A stretch of 13,792 bases of DNA from Lachnospiraceae bacterium (GTDB taxonomy: Bacteria > Bacillota > Clostridia > Lachnospirales > Lachnospiraceae), in assembly GCA_014804385.1 (NCBI GenBank), contig JAAUZW010000023.1, positions 55,136 to 68,927 on the forward strand. Reading direction: 5' to 3'. The position numbers were made by a program, and so were the translations under genes. Under the pieces are notes generated by a model, which was not told the origin of the DNA, did not search any database, and saw nothing but the letters and a program-made list of their open reading frames with translations. Positions 1 through 7,666 of the stretch are shown piece after piece. How positions within the stretch are numbered: the stretch's first letter is position 1; every line of letters starts with the position of its first letter.

Positions 1-837
1 AGCCAGCCGATCCTGAAAAAAAGATGCAGCGGCGTTCTCATCATAATCCGGCAGAAAAGAAATCGTCACGGTGACAGGCTTTTTCTCCAGCAAAGCATAG
101 GCGGCATGTCTGCTTATCTGAAAGGTGGGGATCCCGGAAATGCCGTAATCCGTAAGCTGCAGCTCTCCACGTTCCCTGCAGACTTCTTGTCCAGCCACCC
201 GCAGAACCAAAGCCGCATCACAACGCACCCCTGCCACCTGTCTGAAAAAGGATTCCTGACAGCGAAGGGCCGTAAGCGTCGGCACCACCGGCACGATGGC
301 ATGTCCCAGCTTCTTTGCAAGGAGTACACCGTTGCCGTCAGATCCGGTCCCCGGAGCCGCACTGCCGCCGCAGGCAAGGATCACAGCGTCGCAGGCGTCT
401 CCTGACGGTTTCAGGAAAAATCTACCCTTTTCCTGATAGATCTCCTTTATTTTAGTCTCTGTATGTATCATAACATGCTGTCGTTCCAGCTCGTAGCGAA
501 GCAGATCCAGAACGGTGGACGCCTGTTCGCTGGCAGGGTACAGATACCCGTCTCTCTCCTTGATCCGCATACCGAGAGAAGCAAAAAAATCCTTAGTCTG
601 AGCTATGTCAAAGGCAGTATAAACCGCCTCCCAGAGCGCGGTCCCGCTCCCGTGATAGTATTCCGGCCCCATCTTTTCATTGGAGAAATTACATTTCCCG
701 TTTCCTGTGGACAGGATTTTTTTCCCTACCCTGTCATTGCGTTCATAAAGACTCACCGCAGCACCGGATACAGCGGCCTGAATGGCTGCCATCATGCCTG
801 CCGCCCCGCCGCCTACCACCGCGATCTTCCTGTTCAT
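1..837 (-). CDS. BaiN/HI0933-family NAD(P)/FAD-dependent oxidoreductase (3' end outside window)
   Basis: A flavoprotein of the HI0933/BaiN type (also annotated 'aminoacetone oxidase family FAD-binding enzyme'). About 279 N-terminal residues are present; the family is usually near 400, so roughly the last third lies beyond position 1. The N-terminus has the FAD-binding Rossmann motif GGGAAG at residues 9-14. The family signature VGKK...TGNGKCN follows at about 37-50, and GELQLTDYGISG lies in the middle domain. Two in-frame ATGs occur, at 843 and 837. The AGGAG-type ribosome site at 848-851 is 4 nt from the first and 10 nt from the second, so I prefer 837, though 843 is possible. It is the last visible gene of the minus-strand cluster, 94 nt after the BofC-like gene. 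Some family members reduce bile-acid intermediates, but nothing here supports that specific role, so the substrate is unknown. Confidence 0.85.
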   Translation of the reverse strand, partial: MNRKIAVVGGGAAGMMAAIQAAVSGAAVSLYERNDRVGKKILSTGNGKCNFSNEKMGPEYYHGSGTALWEAVYTAFDIAQTKDFFASLGMRIKERDGYLYPASEQASTVLDLLRYELERQHVMIHTETKIKEIYQEKGRFFLKPSGDACDAVILACGGSAAPGTGSDGNGVLLAKKLGHAIVPVVPTLTALRCQESFFRQVAGVRCDAALVLRVAGQEVCRERGELQLTDYGISGIPTFQISRHAAYALLEKKPVTVTISFLPDYDENAAASFFQDRLA

Positions 838-870
838 ATCCATTATGCTCCTTTTTCATAGGATTAGGGT

Positions 871-889
871 ATGCGTTTACGAAACGCAT
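871..889. repeat. Perfect 8-bp inverted repeat between two genes
   Basis: The arms atgcgttt and aaacgcat flank a 3-nt loop in the gap between the BofC-like gene and the flavoprotein gene. Neither direction has a T run after it, so it is not a standard intrinsic terminator. It could be a small operator or an RNA processing hairpin. It sits about 20 nt upstream of the flavoprotein ribosome binding site. Confidence 0.4.
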
Positions 890-931
890 CTCAACACCAT
901 ATTCATTATGCTATTTGTGCAATCGTCATGT

Positions 932-1594
932 TTAGCTGGAATATGATTCCAAAAACTGGTACAGCTCTTCCTCGCTCTCCACATGCTTTCCCGTCATGAT
1001 CTCCCGCTGTAAGGAATCGGGAAGCCTCTCTAACAGAATATCCGTATTCATGTAAAGGCTTTGACCATCCTCCTCGTATACCACGATAAAATGATCCGCC
1101 ACCATCAGATAAAAGCCCTTCTCTTCTTTTTCTTTATAATATTTGCAGACCACTACCCGATCCTTGGAGAAGGATGTCAGTTCGATGGTCTCAAACCCTT
1201 GTTGCAGTTCAGAGAGCGGCGGATTGCTGTCATAGGAGGCAAGAGCCTCCAAAAGTTCCTCCCGGTTCAGACCAATGTACATAACCGGAACCGTCTCCTC
1301 CTGCTCCGTGACCGTGCCCTTTCCAAGATCTACCTGCTCCACCAGATAGAGAGTATCTGCGGTCACCACAGCGCTGTCCGCCACAGCAGTCTCGATCACC
1401 TGCTCCTCCTCTGCCATCTCCTCGCTGGACTGCGCTCTGACGCTCTCATAGGCGGAACGTTTCTGCTCTGTCGTCCCATGGGAATATCGATTGGGATAAA
1501 AGAAATTCTCCGCCTTTAGTGCGCCCCAGCCGCCAAGCCCCAGCATAGTCACAGACATTATCATAAAAAAGCTGATACGTTTTACAAGCTTCAT
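932..1594 (-). CDS. BofC-like secreted/membrane-anchored sporulation protein
   Basis: A 220-residue protein with a short basic N-terminus and one hydrophobic segment at about residues 8-27 (signal anchor or signal peptide). An acidic low-complexity linker follows at about 45-75, then an extracytoplasmic domain. The C-terminal stretch at about 168-220 (VVYEEDG, then TDILLERLP, a short helix, TGKHVESEEEL and LESYSS) resembles the C-terminal domain of BofC. BofC is the forespore protein that restrains SpoIVB signalling to pro-sigma-K processing in Bacillus. The match is by eye from the pattern (strand, LP, helix, 'G..v.s..el...LE.Y') and is not certain. A GAGAGG ribosome site lies 11 nt upstream of the ATG. 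It follows the flippase gene after 72 nt with no visible terminator, so it is probably cotranscribed with the sporulation cluster. An uncharacterised exported protein is the alternative. Confidence 0.7.
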   Translation of the reverse strand: MKLVKRISFFMIMSVTMLGLGGWGALKAENFFYPNRYSHGTTEQKRSAYESVRAQSSEEMAEEEQVIETAVADSAVVTADTLYLVEQVDLGKGTVTEQEETVPVMYIGLNREELLEALASYDSNPPLSELQQGFETIELTSFSKDRVVVCKYYKEKEEKGFYLMVADHFIVVYEEDGQSLYMNTDILLERLPDSLQREIMTGKHVESEEELYQFLESYSS

Positions 1595-1666
1595 TCCGTG
1601 TTAAACCTCTCTTGTCGGATTTCCTGTAATCAGTATCAGCCAATTCCAGATTTTTATGCAGTTATC

Positions 1667-3313
1667 TCACAAAACGCCTATGCTTCGACCGATCAGAATA
1701 AACAGACCGCCGCCGGGAATCTCATGCAGCTCCGCTTCTCCAATCACCCGAAGGAGCATGAGAAGCAGGATATGGAAAAACACACCTGCAATCACAGCCA
1801 CCAAAATGGTGATCCCATCTCCCGTAATGTCAGAGAGCACCAGCTTTATCAGATACACGATCACCCCGGAGACTGCGGATGCCGCAAAGGGAAAGGCGAT
1901 GCCCATGATCCAATCCGGTCTGTATTTGACACGCCTGTTTAAAAATGCAAAAGAGGCGGCCATATAAATACCGAAAAACAGAATCAGGGAACAGAGCAGT
2001 CCTTCCACTCCCATGTGCGCCCGCTGTACCAGAAAATAGGCGGTAACCAGATGTACCACAAAAGAAGCGGCCACGACAAGGAACAATTCCCGCGCCATAT
2101 GCATCTTATATAGCAGCTTTCCAAAGAGAAAACTGAAGGTAAACAACACCACCAGGATCGTCCCCTTCTGAAGCCAGCCGGCCAGAACGGATACCTGCGC
2201 CGTTGCCTTACCGTAACAGCAGGCAGAGAACGGTTTTGCTAAAACAGCAAGATAAATGGCCGTGGGAAATGACACCATGGCGCCGTTTCGTACTGCCTGA
2301 CCGAGCCGTTCCCGCATACCGCGGTATTCTTCCCGCTCGTAGGCGCCGCTTATCTTTCCGATCAGACCGTGTACAGAAAGACATGACAGCCCTGCGCCAA
2401 GCCCGATCAGAACCGCAAATTTACCATAATAGCTTCCCCAGAGCGCCGTCCGCATATCGCCCTGTTCCGTCACATTCATACAATAATTCAAAAAACGCTG
2501 ATCCACCAGCATAAACAGATTAGAAAGCAGCACAATAACTGCCAAAGGCACCAGATTAGAAAGCAACATCCGCTGGATCTCAAACTGGGTTTCCGCACGT
2601 CTGCTGCTATCCTGTCCCGGCCGCCCTCTCATAGCGCCCGCATAGATGATATAGACAACAAACAGATAAAGAAGAGTGACGATCTGGGAAAACAGAATAC
2701 CCAGCACAGCGCCGGCTGCACCATAAGCATAGGCATGAGCCTCCGTCTGCTTGAGTGCCGCCACCTTCAGTCCATAGTTATAGCAGATTCTGCCGCCGAA
2801 CACAGCCCCGATAAACAGAGCGATCTTTTCGATATATAGGGAATGCGCCACCAAAACACCCATGCCATAGCCGTTAAAATATCCTCGAAATGAACCTGTC
2901 AGCGCTGCGAAAAATACTGCGGGCACAGCCGCTAAAAGCGCCATACGACAGAGGTGCTCAAGCACCAACACATCCGCGATCCATCCGGAAAAAACCAACA
3001 ATAAAAGAGCCATCACCGCGCCCAGAAAAAGATTCATAAAAAGGCCGGTTCGAAAAACCTTCCGTGCATTCCGATAACGCTCCCTCTTGACACGGTACCG
3101 TATGATCCCCGCCAGAGTACGGGACATGCCGTAGGAAGTGACCAGAGAAGTCAATAAAAACAGCTCCATTGCAGGAGCAAACAAGCCCACTCCTCCATCC
3201 CCTATGATACGGGAAAGCGGAATCCGCATAAAAAGAAGGATCATATAGGACACGATCCCCGCAGAGAGGACGATTCTGTTTTTCAGATTTTTAGTCATCC
3301 ATTGTATTTTCAT
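1667..3313 (-). CDS. SpoVB/MurJ-type polysaccharide flippase (MOP superfamily)
   Basis: A 548-residue polytopic membrane protein with about 14 hydrophobic segments, matching the size and layout of MOP-superfamily lipid-linked oligosaccharide flippases. The N-terminus carries a typical 'LSRIIGDGGVGLFAPA' element. Near residue 140 the segment SFRGYFNGYGMGVL with a downstream 'S..iEKI' matches the RGyf.G...S..iE signature of SpoVB-like proteins. These proteins move peptidoglycan or other polysaccharide lipid intermediates across the membrane, and SpoVB acts in spore cortex synthesis. The neighbouring YqfC/YqfD and BofC-like genes make a sporulation role plausible, but a general exopolysaccharide flippase cannot be excluded. 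A GAGG ribosome site 6 nt before the ATG at 3313 supports this start; the in-frame ATG five codons later has none. It begins 27 nt after the ybeY stop. Confidence 0.85.
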   Translation of the reverse strand: MKIQWMTKNLKNRIVLSAGIVSYMILLFMRIPLSRIIGDGGVGLFAPAMELFLLTSLVTSYGMSRTLAGIIRYRVKRERYRNARKVFRTGLFMNLFLGAVMALLLLVFSGWIADVLVLEHLCRMALLAAVPAVFFAALTGSFRGYFNGYGMGVLVAHSLYIEKIALFIGAVFGGRICYNYGLKVAALKQTEAHAYAYGAAGAVLGILFSQIVTLLYLFVVYIIYAGAMRGRPGQDSSRRAETQFEIQRMLLSNLVPLAVIVLLSNLFMLVDQRFLNYCMNVTEQGDMRTALWGSYYGKFAVLIGLGAGLSCLSVHGLIGKISGAYEREEYRGMRERLGQAVRNGAMVSFPTAIYLAVLAKPFSACCYGKATAQVSVLAGWLQKGTILVVLFTFSFLFGKLLYKMHMARELFLVVAASFVVHLVTAYFLVQRAHMGVEGLLCSLILFFGIYMAASFAFLNRRVKYRPDWIMGIAFPFAASAVSGVIVYLIKLVLSDITGDGITILVAVIAGVFFHILLLMLLRVIGEAELHEIPGGGLFILIGRSIGVL

Positions 3314-3340
3314 TGTTATCCTCGATATATCTCCTGAGAA

Positions 3341-3841
3341 CTAATCCCTCGTGATGCCAAGAGCTGCAAGCACAGCCTTCTGTTTTTCCTCCATCCGGAC
3401 CGCTTCCTTCTCCTCCATGTGATCGTAACCGCACAGATGAAAAAGACTGTGCGCTACAAGAAAGGCAAACTCCCTCAGTTCGCTGTGCCCGTACTCTTTT
3501 GCCTGCGACTTCACACGCTCCACTGACAGAATGATGTCCCCCAGAACAAGCTCGCCGCTGTCCGGGTCGAAGCAATCCGCCTCCGCTTTTTCCGCTATGG
3601 AAAAATCTCCCGGCGTTTCAAACTCCAGATTGGGAAATGAGAGTACATCCGTCTCTGCGTCCATATCACGATACTGCGCATTGTACTTTCGGATTCCTGT
3701 GCCATCCGTCAGAAGAAGGCTCACTGTCGCCTCGTAAGGGCATCCCTCCGCTGTAAGCACTGCCTCCATGACCCGGTCCAGAGTCTCTTTTTCCGAAAAG
3801 GCAAAGGACTGCGCTGTCTCATTCTCAACGTAGGAAGTCAT
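3341..3841 (-). CDS. ybeY: Endoribonuclease YbeY (rRNA maturation factor)
   Basis: A 166-residue metalloprotein of the UPF0054/YbeY family, a single-strand RNase used in 16S rRNA 3'-end maturation and ribosome quality control. The zinc motif HSLFHLCGYDH at residues 131-141 supplies the three histidines H131, H135 and H141. The usual consensus is HGxLHLxGYDH, so the second residue is Ser rather than Gly. The conserved TDVLSFP segment is at 64-70 and GDIILS at 101-106. An AGGAG ribosome site lies about 10 nt before the ATG. The start overlaps the 3' end of the upstream HD-protein gene by 17 nt, suggesting translational coupling. The phoH, HD protein, ybeY order is the classical Firmicute one. 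Confidence 0.95.
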   Translation of the reverse strand: MTSYVENETAQSFAFSEKETLDRVMEAVLTAEGCPYEATVSLLLTDGTGIRKYNAQYRDMDAETDVLSFPNLEFETPGDFSIAEKAEADCFDPDSGELVLGDIILSVERVKSQAKEYGHSELREFAFLVAHSLFHLCGYDHMEEKEAVRMEEKQKAVLAALGITRD

Positions 3842-5072
3842 AATACAGTTTCTCCTGTAAAAATATTTTTTTCATTCTATAAAGCTGCCCCAGAGAAATA
3901 TCATTTTCCCAGAGCTCGTCCGTCTCAAACTTTTTGCGGAACACGGTGTCGATCAACTGGGCGTAGTCTAACTCCGCCTTTGGATCCTTCGCAAACAGAT
4001 ACAGGATCGAGGAGACAATACAATCCGCAAACAGCACTACGATGGTCTCCTTCGACACAACCTTTTCATCCGGATCCACATATTCTTTCAAGATCCGCTT
4101 TGTCTTAGGCGGAAAATGATACTTATCGCAGATCGAGGAAACATTCTCCCAGGTGTTTTCACCCAAGAGTTTTCCGATTCTGTGATAATAGCCGCAGGCC
4201 TTTATAGCCGCATCGTCAAGCCCCAGATTTCTGGCGATCTTATCGCTCAGATAGGCCGTGTGAATGGCGTGATAATATTCCTCCTTGGAAAGCTCCTTTA
4301 GTTGTACGAGCAAAGGACACTCCGGATCGTTGAGCTCCATATATTTATCCCGGTATCGATGGATCACCACAGAGCTGACCATTTTCAGGCTGACCAGAAG
4401 AAGAATGCCGCACACCATCAGATTGATCACCGGTATCATAAACTGACCGATAGACAGTTTCTCCTGGGAAAAAAGGATCACGTTTGCAGTAAGGCACAAA
4501 GCTAGGATCATCATGGATATGAACATGGGAATAGCCACCTTGAAATCCTCATCCAGATTGGCAAATACTAAAATCCCTGCCATGCCGCTGATAAAATACA
4601 GCCAGAAAATGGCATAGTCACAGCCCGCAAAATTCACGGCAAGGAGAAGACATAAGCTTCCTGCCACAAGTCCCGTCATCCCGTTGCTGAACATGGCAAG
4701 CAGGACAAAGATTACCAGAAAAGGCCATCCCGCGACAGGCAGATAGGGTAAAAAGACCGCAATTACAAGCGCGACCAGATAAGTGAGTGAAAACCTCCCG
4801 TAGCGCCCCTCGTTCCGATAGATAAAAAAGCCGTTTATCTCACTCATGACAAAGGAAAAGATGACGATTCCCGTTCCCGCTAGGATCATGACCACATTCC
4901 GGATCATAAGGTCCGTTTTACTCCCATAGAGCATACTGCCGAGCCATGCGATCACGCCCGCCGCCGGAAACATCAAGGTAAAGATCACGATTCTTTTTAT
5001 GATATTACTGTTTTGTTGCTGCGTACTATTTTTTTCCACGTTCGTAATTCCTGCTTTTTGATTTTTGTTCAC
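3825..5072 (-). CDS. Degenerate PgpH-like membrane HD-domain protein (likely lacking phosphodiesterase activity)
   Basis: A 415-residue protein in the locus normally held by pgpH/yqfF (7TMR-HD c-di-AMP phosphodiesterase). It has a short polar N-terminus, about six to seven membrane helices at residues 27-235, and a cytoplasmic HD-like domain at about 262-415. PgpH is near 700 residues; the large extracellular 7TMR-HDED domain is absent here. The HD fold is recognisable: H268 in YYHAI, the doublet region YYHRIGKL with H297, and D350 in LFADC. The aspartate of the HD doublet is Arg298, and the usual downstream histidine pair aligns with Tyr-Val (about 331-332). Metal binding and catalysis are therefore doubtful. 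The start at 5072 is GTG and gives a 47-nt overlap with phoH. A second GTG at 5039, with an AGGA site 9 nt upstream, would give a 404-residue protein. A regulatory or structural role is inference. Confidence 0.8.
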   Translation of the reverse strand: MNKNQKAGITNVEKNSTQQQNSNIIKRIVIFTLMFPAAGVIAWLGSMLYGSKTDLMIRNVVMILAGTGIVIFSFVMSEINGFFIYRNEGRYGRFSLTYLVALVIAVFLPYLPVAGWPFLVIFVLLAMFSNGMTGLVAGSLCLLLAVNFAGCDYAIFWLYFISGMAGILVFANLDEDFKVAIPMFISMMILALCLTANVILFSQEKLSIGQFMIPVINLMVCGILLLVSLKMVSSVVIHRYRDKYMELNDPECPLLVQLKELSKEEYYHAIHTAYLSDKIARNLGLDDAAIKACGYYHRIGKLLGENTWENVSSICDKYHFPPKTKRILKEYVDPDEKVVSKETIVVLFADCIVSSILYLFAKDPKAELDYAQLIDTVFRKKFETDELWENDISLGQLYRMKKIFLQEKLYYDFLR

Positions 5073-6039
5073 TGCGGCGTTTCTCTCTGGCCTCGTAGTC
5101 GTCGTATGCCTTCACGATCTTTTGTACCAGAGGATGCCGTACCACATCTTTACTGTTCAGGGTACAGAATGCGATATCGTCTATCTTAGACAATACCCTT
5201 CCCGCCACATCAAGCCCTGACCTTACATCCGGCGACAGATCCTTCTGAGAAGCATCCCCGGTCACTACTACTTTAGAGCCAAAACCGATCCTGGTGAGAA
5301 ACATTTTCATCTGCGCCGGTGTGGTGTTCTGTGCTTCATCCAGAATGATATAGGCATTATCCAGAGTTCTGCCCCGCATATAGGCAAGGGGCGCTACCTC
5401 GATCAGCCCCTTCTCCATGTTCCTTGCAAAGCTTTCCGCACCCATGATCTGATAAAGCGCATCGTAGAGGGGTCTGAGATAAGGATCTACCTTGCTTTGC
5501 AGATCCCCCGGCAAAAAACCCAGCTTCTCTCCCGCCTCAATGGCAGGCCGGGTCAGGATGATACGGCTGACCTCGTTGTTTTTAAAGGCAGTCACAGCCA
5601 TAGCCATGGCCAGATAGGTCTTACCGGTACCTGCCGGTCCCACCCCGAAAACGATCATGTTATCCCGCATAGCGTCCACATACTGTTTTTGTCCCAGGGT
5701 CTTTGGTTTGATCGGCTTCCCGTTTACAGTGTGACAGATACAGTCACTGTCCATGGCAAGCAGCATGTCCTCACGATGCTCCTTCCCCAGCTCTATAGCA
5801 TAATCCACACTCTGTTCCTCCAAAACCGTACCTCTTTTTGACAAAGTAAGCAGCTCTCCCACGATCCTGGCTGCCTGATCCACAGATTCCTGTTCGCCGG
5901 ATATCCGAACTGCACCGTCCCGGTTCACGATCATCACCTTCAGATCGTCTTCTATTTTCTTGATGTGAGAATCAAACTCTCCGAAGAGATTCTGCATGTG
6001 CTCCACAGGCACATCTAAACTGACTGTAAACGCTCCCAT
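5026..6039 (-). CDS. PhoH-family ATPase (PhoH-like protein)
   Basis: A 337-residue cytosolic P-loop ATPase of the PhoH/PhoL family, often linked genetically with YbeY and RNA metabolism. A short N-terminal region at about residues 1-65 with a KH-like pattern (VMIVNRDGAVRISG) precedes the ATPase domain. Walker A is GPAGTGKT at 134-141, Walker B is IILDEAQN at 231-238, a TGD sensor is at 260-262, and the conserved TRPAIEAGEKLGFLPGD block is at 163-179. The C-terminal tail is lysine/arginine rich. The ATG at 6039 has an AAAGG site 6 nt upstream. It overlaps the yqfD 3' end by 25 nt and the next gene's start by 14-47 nt depending on that gene's start codon. Translational coupling with both neighbours is likely. 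Confidence 0.93.
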   Translation of the reverse strand: MGAFTVSLDVPVEHMQNLFGEFDSHIKKIEDDLKVMIVNRDGAVRISGEQESVDQAARIVGELLTLSKRGTVLEEQSVDYAIELGKEHREDMLLAMDSDCICHTVNGKPIKPKTLGQKQYVDAMRDNMIVFGVGPAGTGKTYLAMAMAVTAFKNNEVSRIILTRPAIEAGEKLGFLPGDLQSKVDPYLRPLYDALYQIMGAESFARNMEKGLIEVAPLAYMRGRTLDNAYIILDEAQNTTPAQMKMFLTRIGFGSKVVVTGDASQKDLSPDVRSGLDVAGRVLSKIDDIAFCTLNSKDVVRHPLVQKIVKAYDDYEAREKRRSEQKSKSRNYERGKK

Positions 6040-7310
6040 GCCCCGCCTTTCAGGATGACAGCACGTGTCTGATCCGACTGCGGCTCCTCCTCAGGCACCT
6101 CGACGGCCTCCGCCTCAGTGGGGAGCAGCTTCACAGCAGATTCCTCGAGCTGCATATTGGCATATAATACCCATTTTTTATCGTTCTTTTTTATTGTAAC
6201 ATTTTTTTCTGTAATTTGTACCCCTTTTTCCAGTAAAGTTGAGATATTTTTACGCCATTCCTCCTGCAGCAGTGCTTTCATCTCCTCATCAGTATGCTTC
6301 TTCGCCGCAACTTCATATTCCTGCACCGTCTTTTGTCCATAAAACAGAGGCAGATAAAGATGATCTAGAAGCTTTACCTGCTTTTTCTCCTCACTGGTAT
6401 CATAGAGATCATAGGGAATCCCGAAAAGCCGCAGGGTGATCTCCTTAGAGCCCGCGCCAAGCACCGGAATATCCAGTTTTTCTCCTGTATAACATTTTTC
6501 TTCGTAAGCCACAGGCGCTTCCAGAGAAACCTGTTTTGTATAGCGCAGCAATATATCCGCATCCGCCTTCACATATTGATACCGGCGCACGGTAGTATCC
6601 TCATTGTAGACAGGGATCGCACCGCTCACAAGCACATCTCCCGCCTTGACACTGTCTCCGCAGGACACTAACGGGACGCCGCTTCTGGTGATGATATAGG
6701 TGACGATTCCATCTTTCTCCGCCACCAGATCCATGCCGCCGGCTGTAGTTTCACTCTTTTGCTCATCATAGACAGGCATCTCATTTTCCTTGATTCGAAC
6801 AAGCAGTGTTGTACCCCGAAGCTGAAGCGAGGTCCAAGTGATCAGATCATAGTCCTTTCGGAGTGCCTGTTCCAACGTCTCGATCTGAAGATCACTTTTT
6901 TTCATGGCAGTGTGCACGCCCTGTTCCTGCAGATACTCCATGAGAACATCCTCCGTCAGCGCGTAGTTTCCCTCGATCCTGATATCCCAGATACAGCGGG
7001 AGGCCAGACTCCAGAACAGGATGCAGCAAAAAAGCCCTGCCACAAAAAGCTTTCTCTTTTGCATTTTTGACACAAAAAAAGGCAGTCCGTATCTGTGCAG
7101 AACGGCCACCCTCGTCCCCGTTTTTTTCAAGAGAGGCTTCAGGGCAAAAAAACCCGCTATACTCATCCGCATCGTATGATAATCGCCATGATCCTCAATG
7201 TCCCACACCAGAATGTCATGATTGCCGCATAGATTCAAAAGGCGCTCTACAGAATACCCCCACACTCTGACAACCACATACCCTCTTATATACTGTATCC
7301 AATGAAGCAT
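6015..7310 (-). CDS. yqfD: Sporulation protein YqfD
   Basis: A 431-residue protein of the YqfD family, a mother-cell sporulation factor linked in Bacillus to SpoIVA/spore envelope and SpoIIIAH-SpoIIQ related processes; its biochemical role is not settled. The N-terminal region reads GYVVVRVWGYSVERLLNLC, typical of the family. A cytoplasmic segment follows, then a single membrane helix at about residues 88-105, and a large extracytoplasmic domain starting WDIRIEGN. The middle carries a VAEKDGIVTYIITRSG segment and a GDSVKAGDVLVSG segment that resemble the barrel-sandwich hybrid found in the family. A GGGAGAG ribosome site lies 5 nt before the ATG. The gene begins 18 nt after the yqfC stop and overlaps the phoH start by 25 nt. 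Confidence 0.93.
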   Translation of the reverse strand: MLHWIQYIRGYVVVRVWGYSVERLLNLCGNHDILVWDIEDHGDYHTMRMSIAGFFALKPLLKKTGTRVAVLHRYGLPFFVSKMQKRKLFVAGLFCCILFWSLASRCIWDIRIEGNYALTEDVLMEYLQEQGVHTAMKKSDLQIETLEQALRKDYDLITWTSLQLRGTTLLVRIKENEMPVYDEQKSETTAGGMDLVAEKDGIVTYIITRSGVPLVSCGDSVKAGDVLVSGAIPVYNEDTTVRRYQYVKADADILLRYTKQVSLEAPVAYEEKCYTGEKLDIPVLGAGSKEITLRLFGIPYDLYDTSEEKKQVKLLDHLYLPLFYGQKTVQEYEVAAKKHTDEEMKALLQEEWRKNISTLLEKGVQITEKNVTIKKNDKKWVLYANMQLEESAVKLLPTEAEAVEVPEEEPQSDQTRAVILKGGAWERLQSV

Positions 7311-7328
7311 AGATTCTCTCCCGCACGC

Positions 7329-7628
7329 TTAGAGATAACGAAGCGCATCAATTTTTCCGCTTATTTTCATATCTTCATTGGTATAGTAATCTATGGACAA
7401 GGAACTGCCCTCAAAACAGATCTTTGTATTTTTTCCCTGCAGTACAATAGTTTCTGTGGTGTACTCCAGAATTCCCTTATAATTTTCGATAAATGCCTCC
7501 CGATTCCCCGTGACCGTGACGATGGCCGCGCCAAGCATCGTGTCCTTTGGAAGCTTAAGCGATTCTACCATAAGCTCTCTCGATCTTAATAACGGTGAAA
7601 GCGGAGATCGTCTGTTTTCTCTTCTCAT
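7329..7628 (-). CDS. yqfC: Sporulation protein YqfC
   Basis: A 99-residue protein of the YabP/YqfC family, a small soluble sporulation protein encoded next to yqfD. Characteristic blocks are VESLKLPKDTMLG at about residues 21-33, IENYKGILEYT at 47-57, and the C-terminal YYTNEDMKISGKI at 81-93. The open frame continues upstream to an ATG at 7739, but that extension (37 codons) is entirely repeat and AT-rich intergenic DNA and has no family similarity. The family is normally 90-100 residues, so I place the start at 7628. There is no Shine-Dalgarno sequence in front of 7628; a TATATT hexamer sits only 5 nt upstream. A GAGAG site precedes an internal ATG at 7571, which would give 80 residues but would remove the basic N-terminus seen in the family. 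Confidence 0.85.
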   Translation of the reverse strand: MRRENRRSPLSPLLRSRELMVESLKLPKDTMLGAAIVTVTGNREAFIENYKGILEYTTETIVLQGKNTKICFEGSSLSIDYYTNEDMKISGKIDALRYL

Positions 7629-7633
7629 AGTAA

Positions 7634-7662
7634 AATATATGCAGAGGCTAAACCAATAATGC
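7634..7662 (-). promoter_or_regulatory. Candidate sigma-E-like promoter of yqfC
   Basis: On the minus strand, GCATTAT (7662-7656), a 14-nt spacer and CATATATT (7641-7634) resemble the sigma-E pattern from Bacillus (roughly KMATATT and CATACAMT with a 14-15 nt spacer). yqfC is a sigma-E-controlled gene in Bacillus. The predicted transcription start falls at or next to the yqfC ATG, which would make the message nearly leaderless. The match is partial (about 5/7 and 6/8), so this is a candidate only. Confidence 0.35.
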
Positions 7663-7666
7663 CACA

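Noticed and set aside
1061..1519. Plus-strand open frame of 152 codons inside the BofC-like gene
   Set aside because: It is a shadow of the minus-strand gene, with no ribosome site or recognisable motif.
5026..5040. Programmed frameshift fusing phoH to the HD-protein gene at an A7 run
   Set aside because: The HD frame is +1 relative to phoH, not the -1 phase expected for this kind of slippery run, and ordinary start sites for the HD gene are available.
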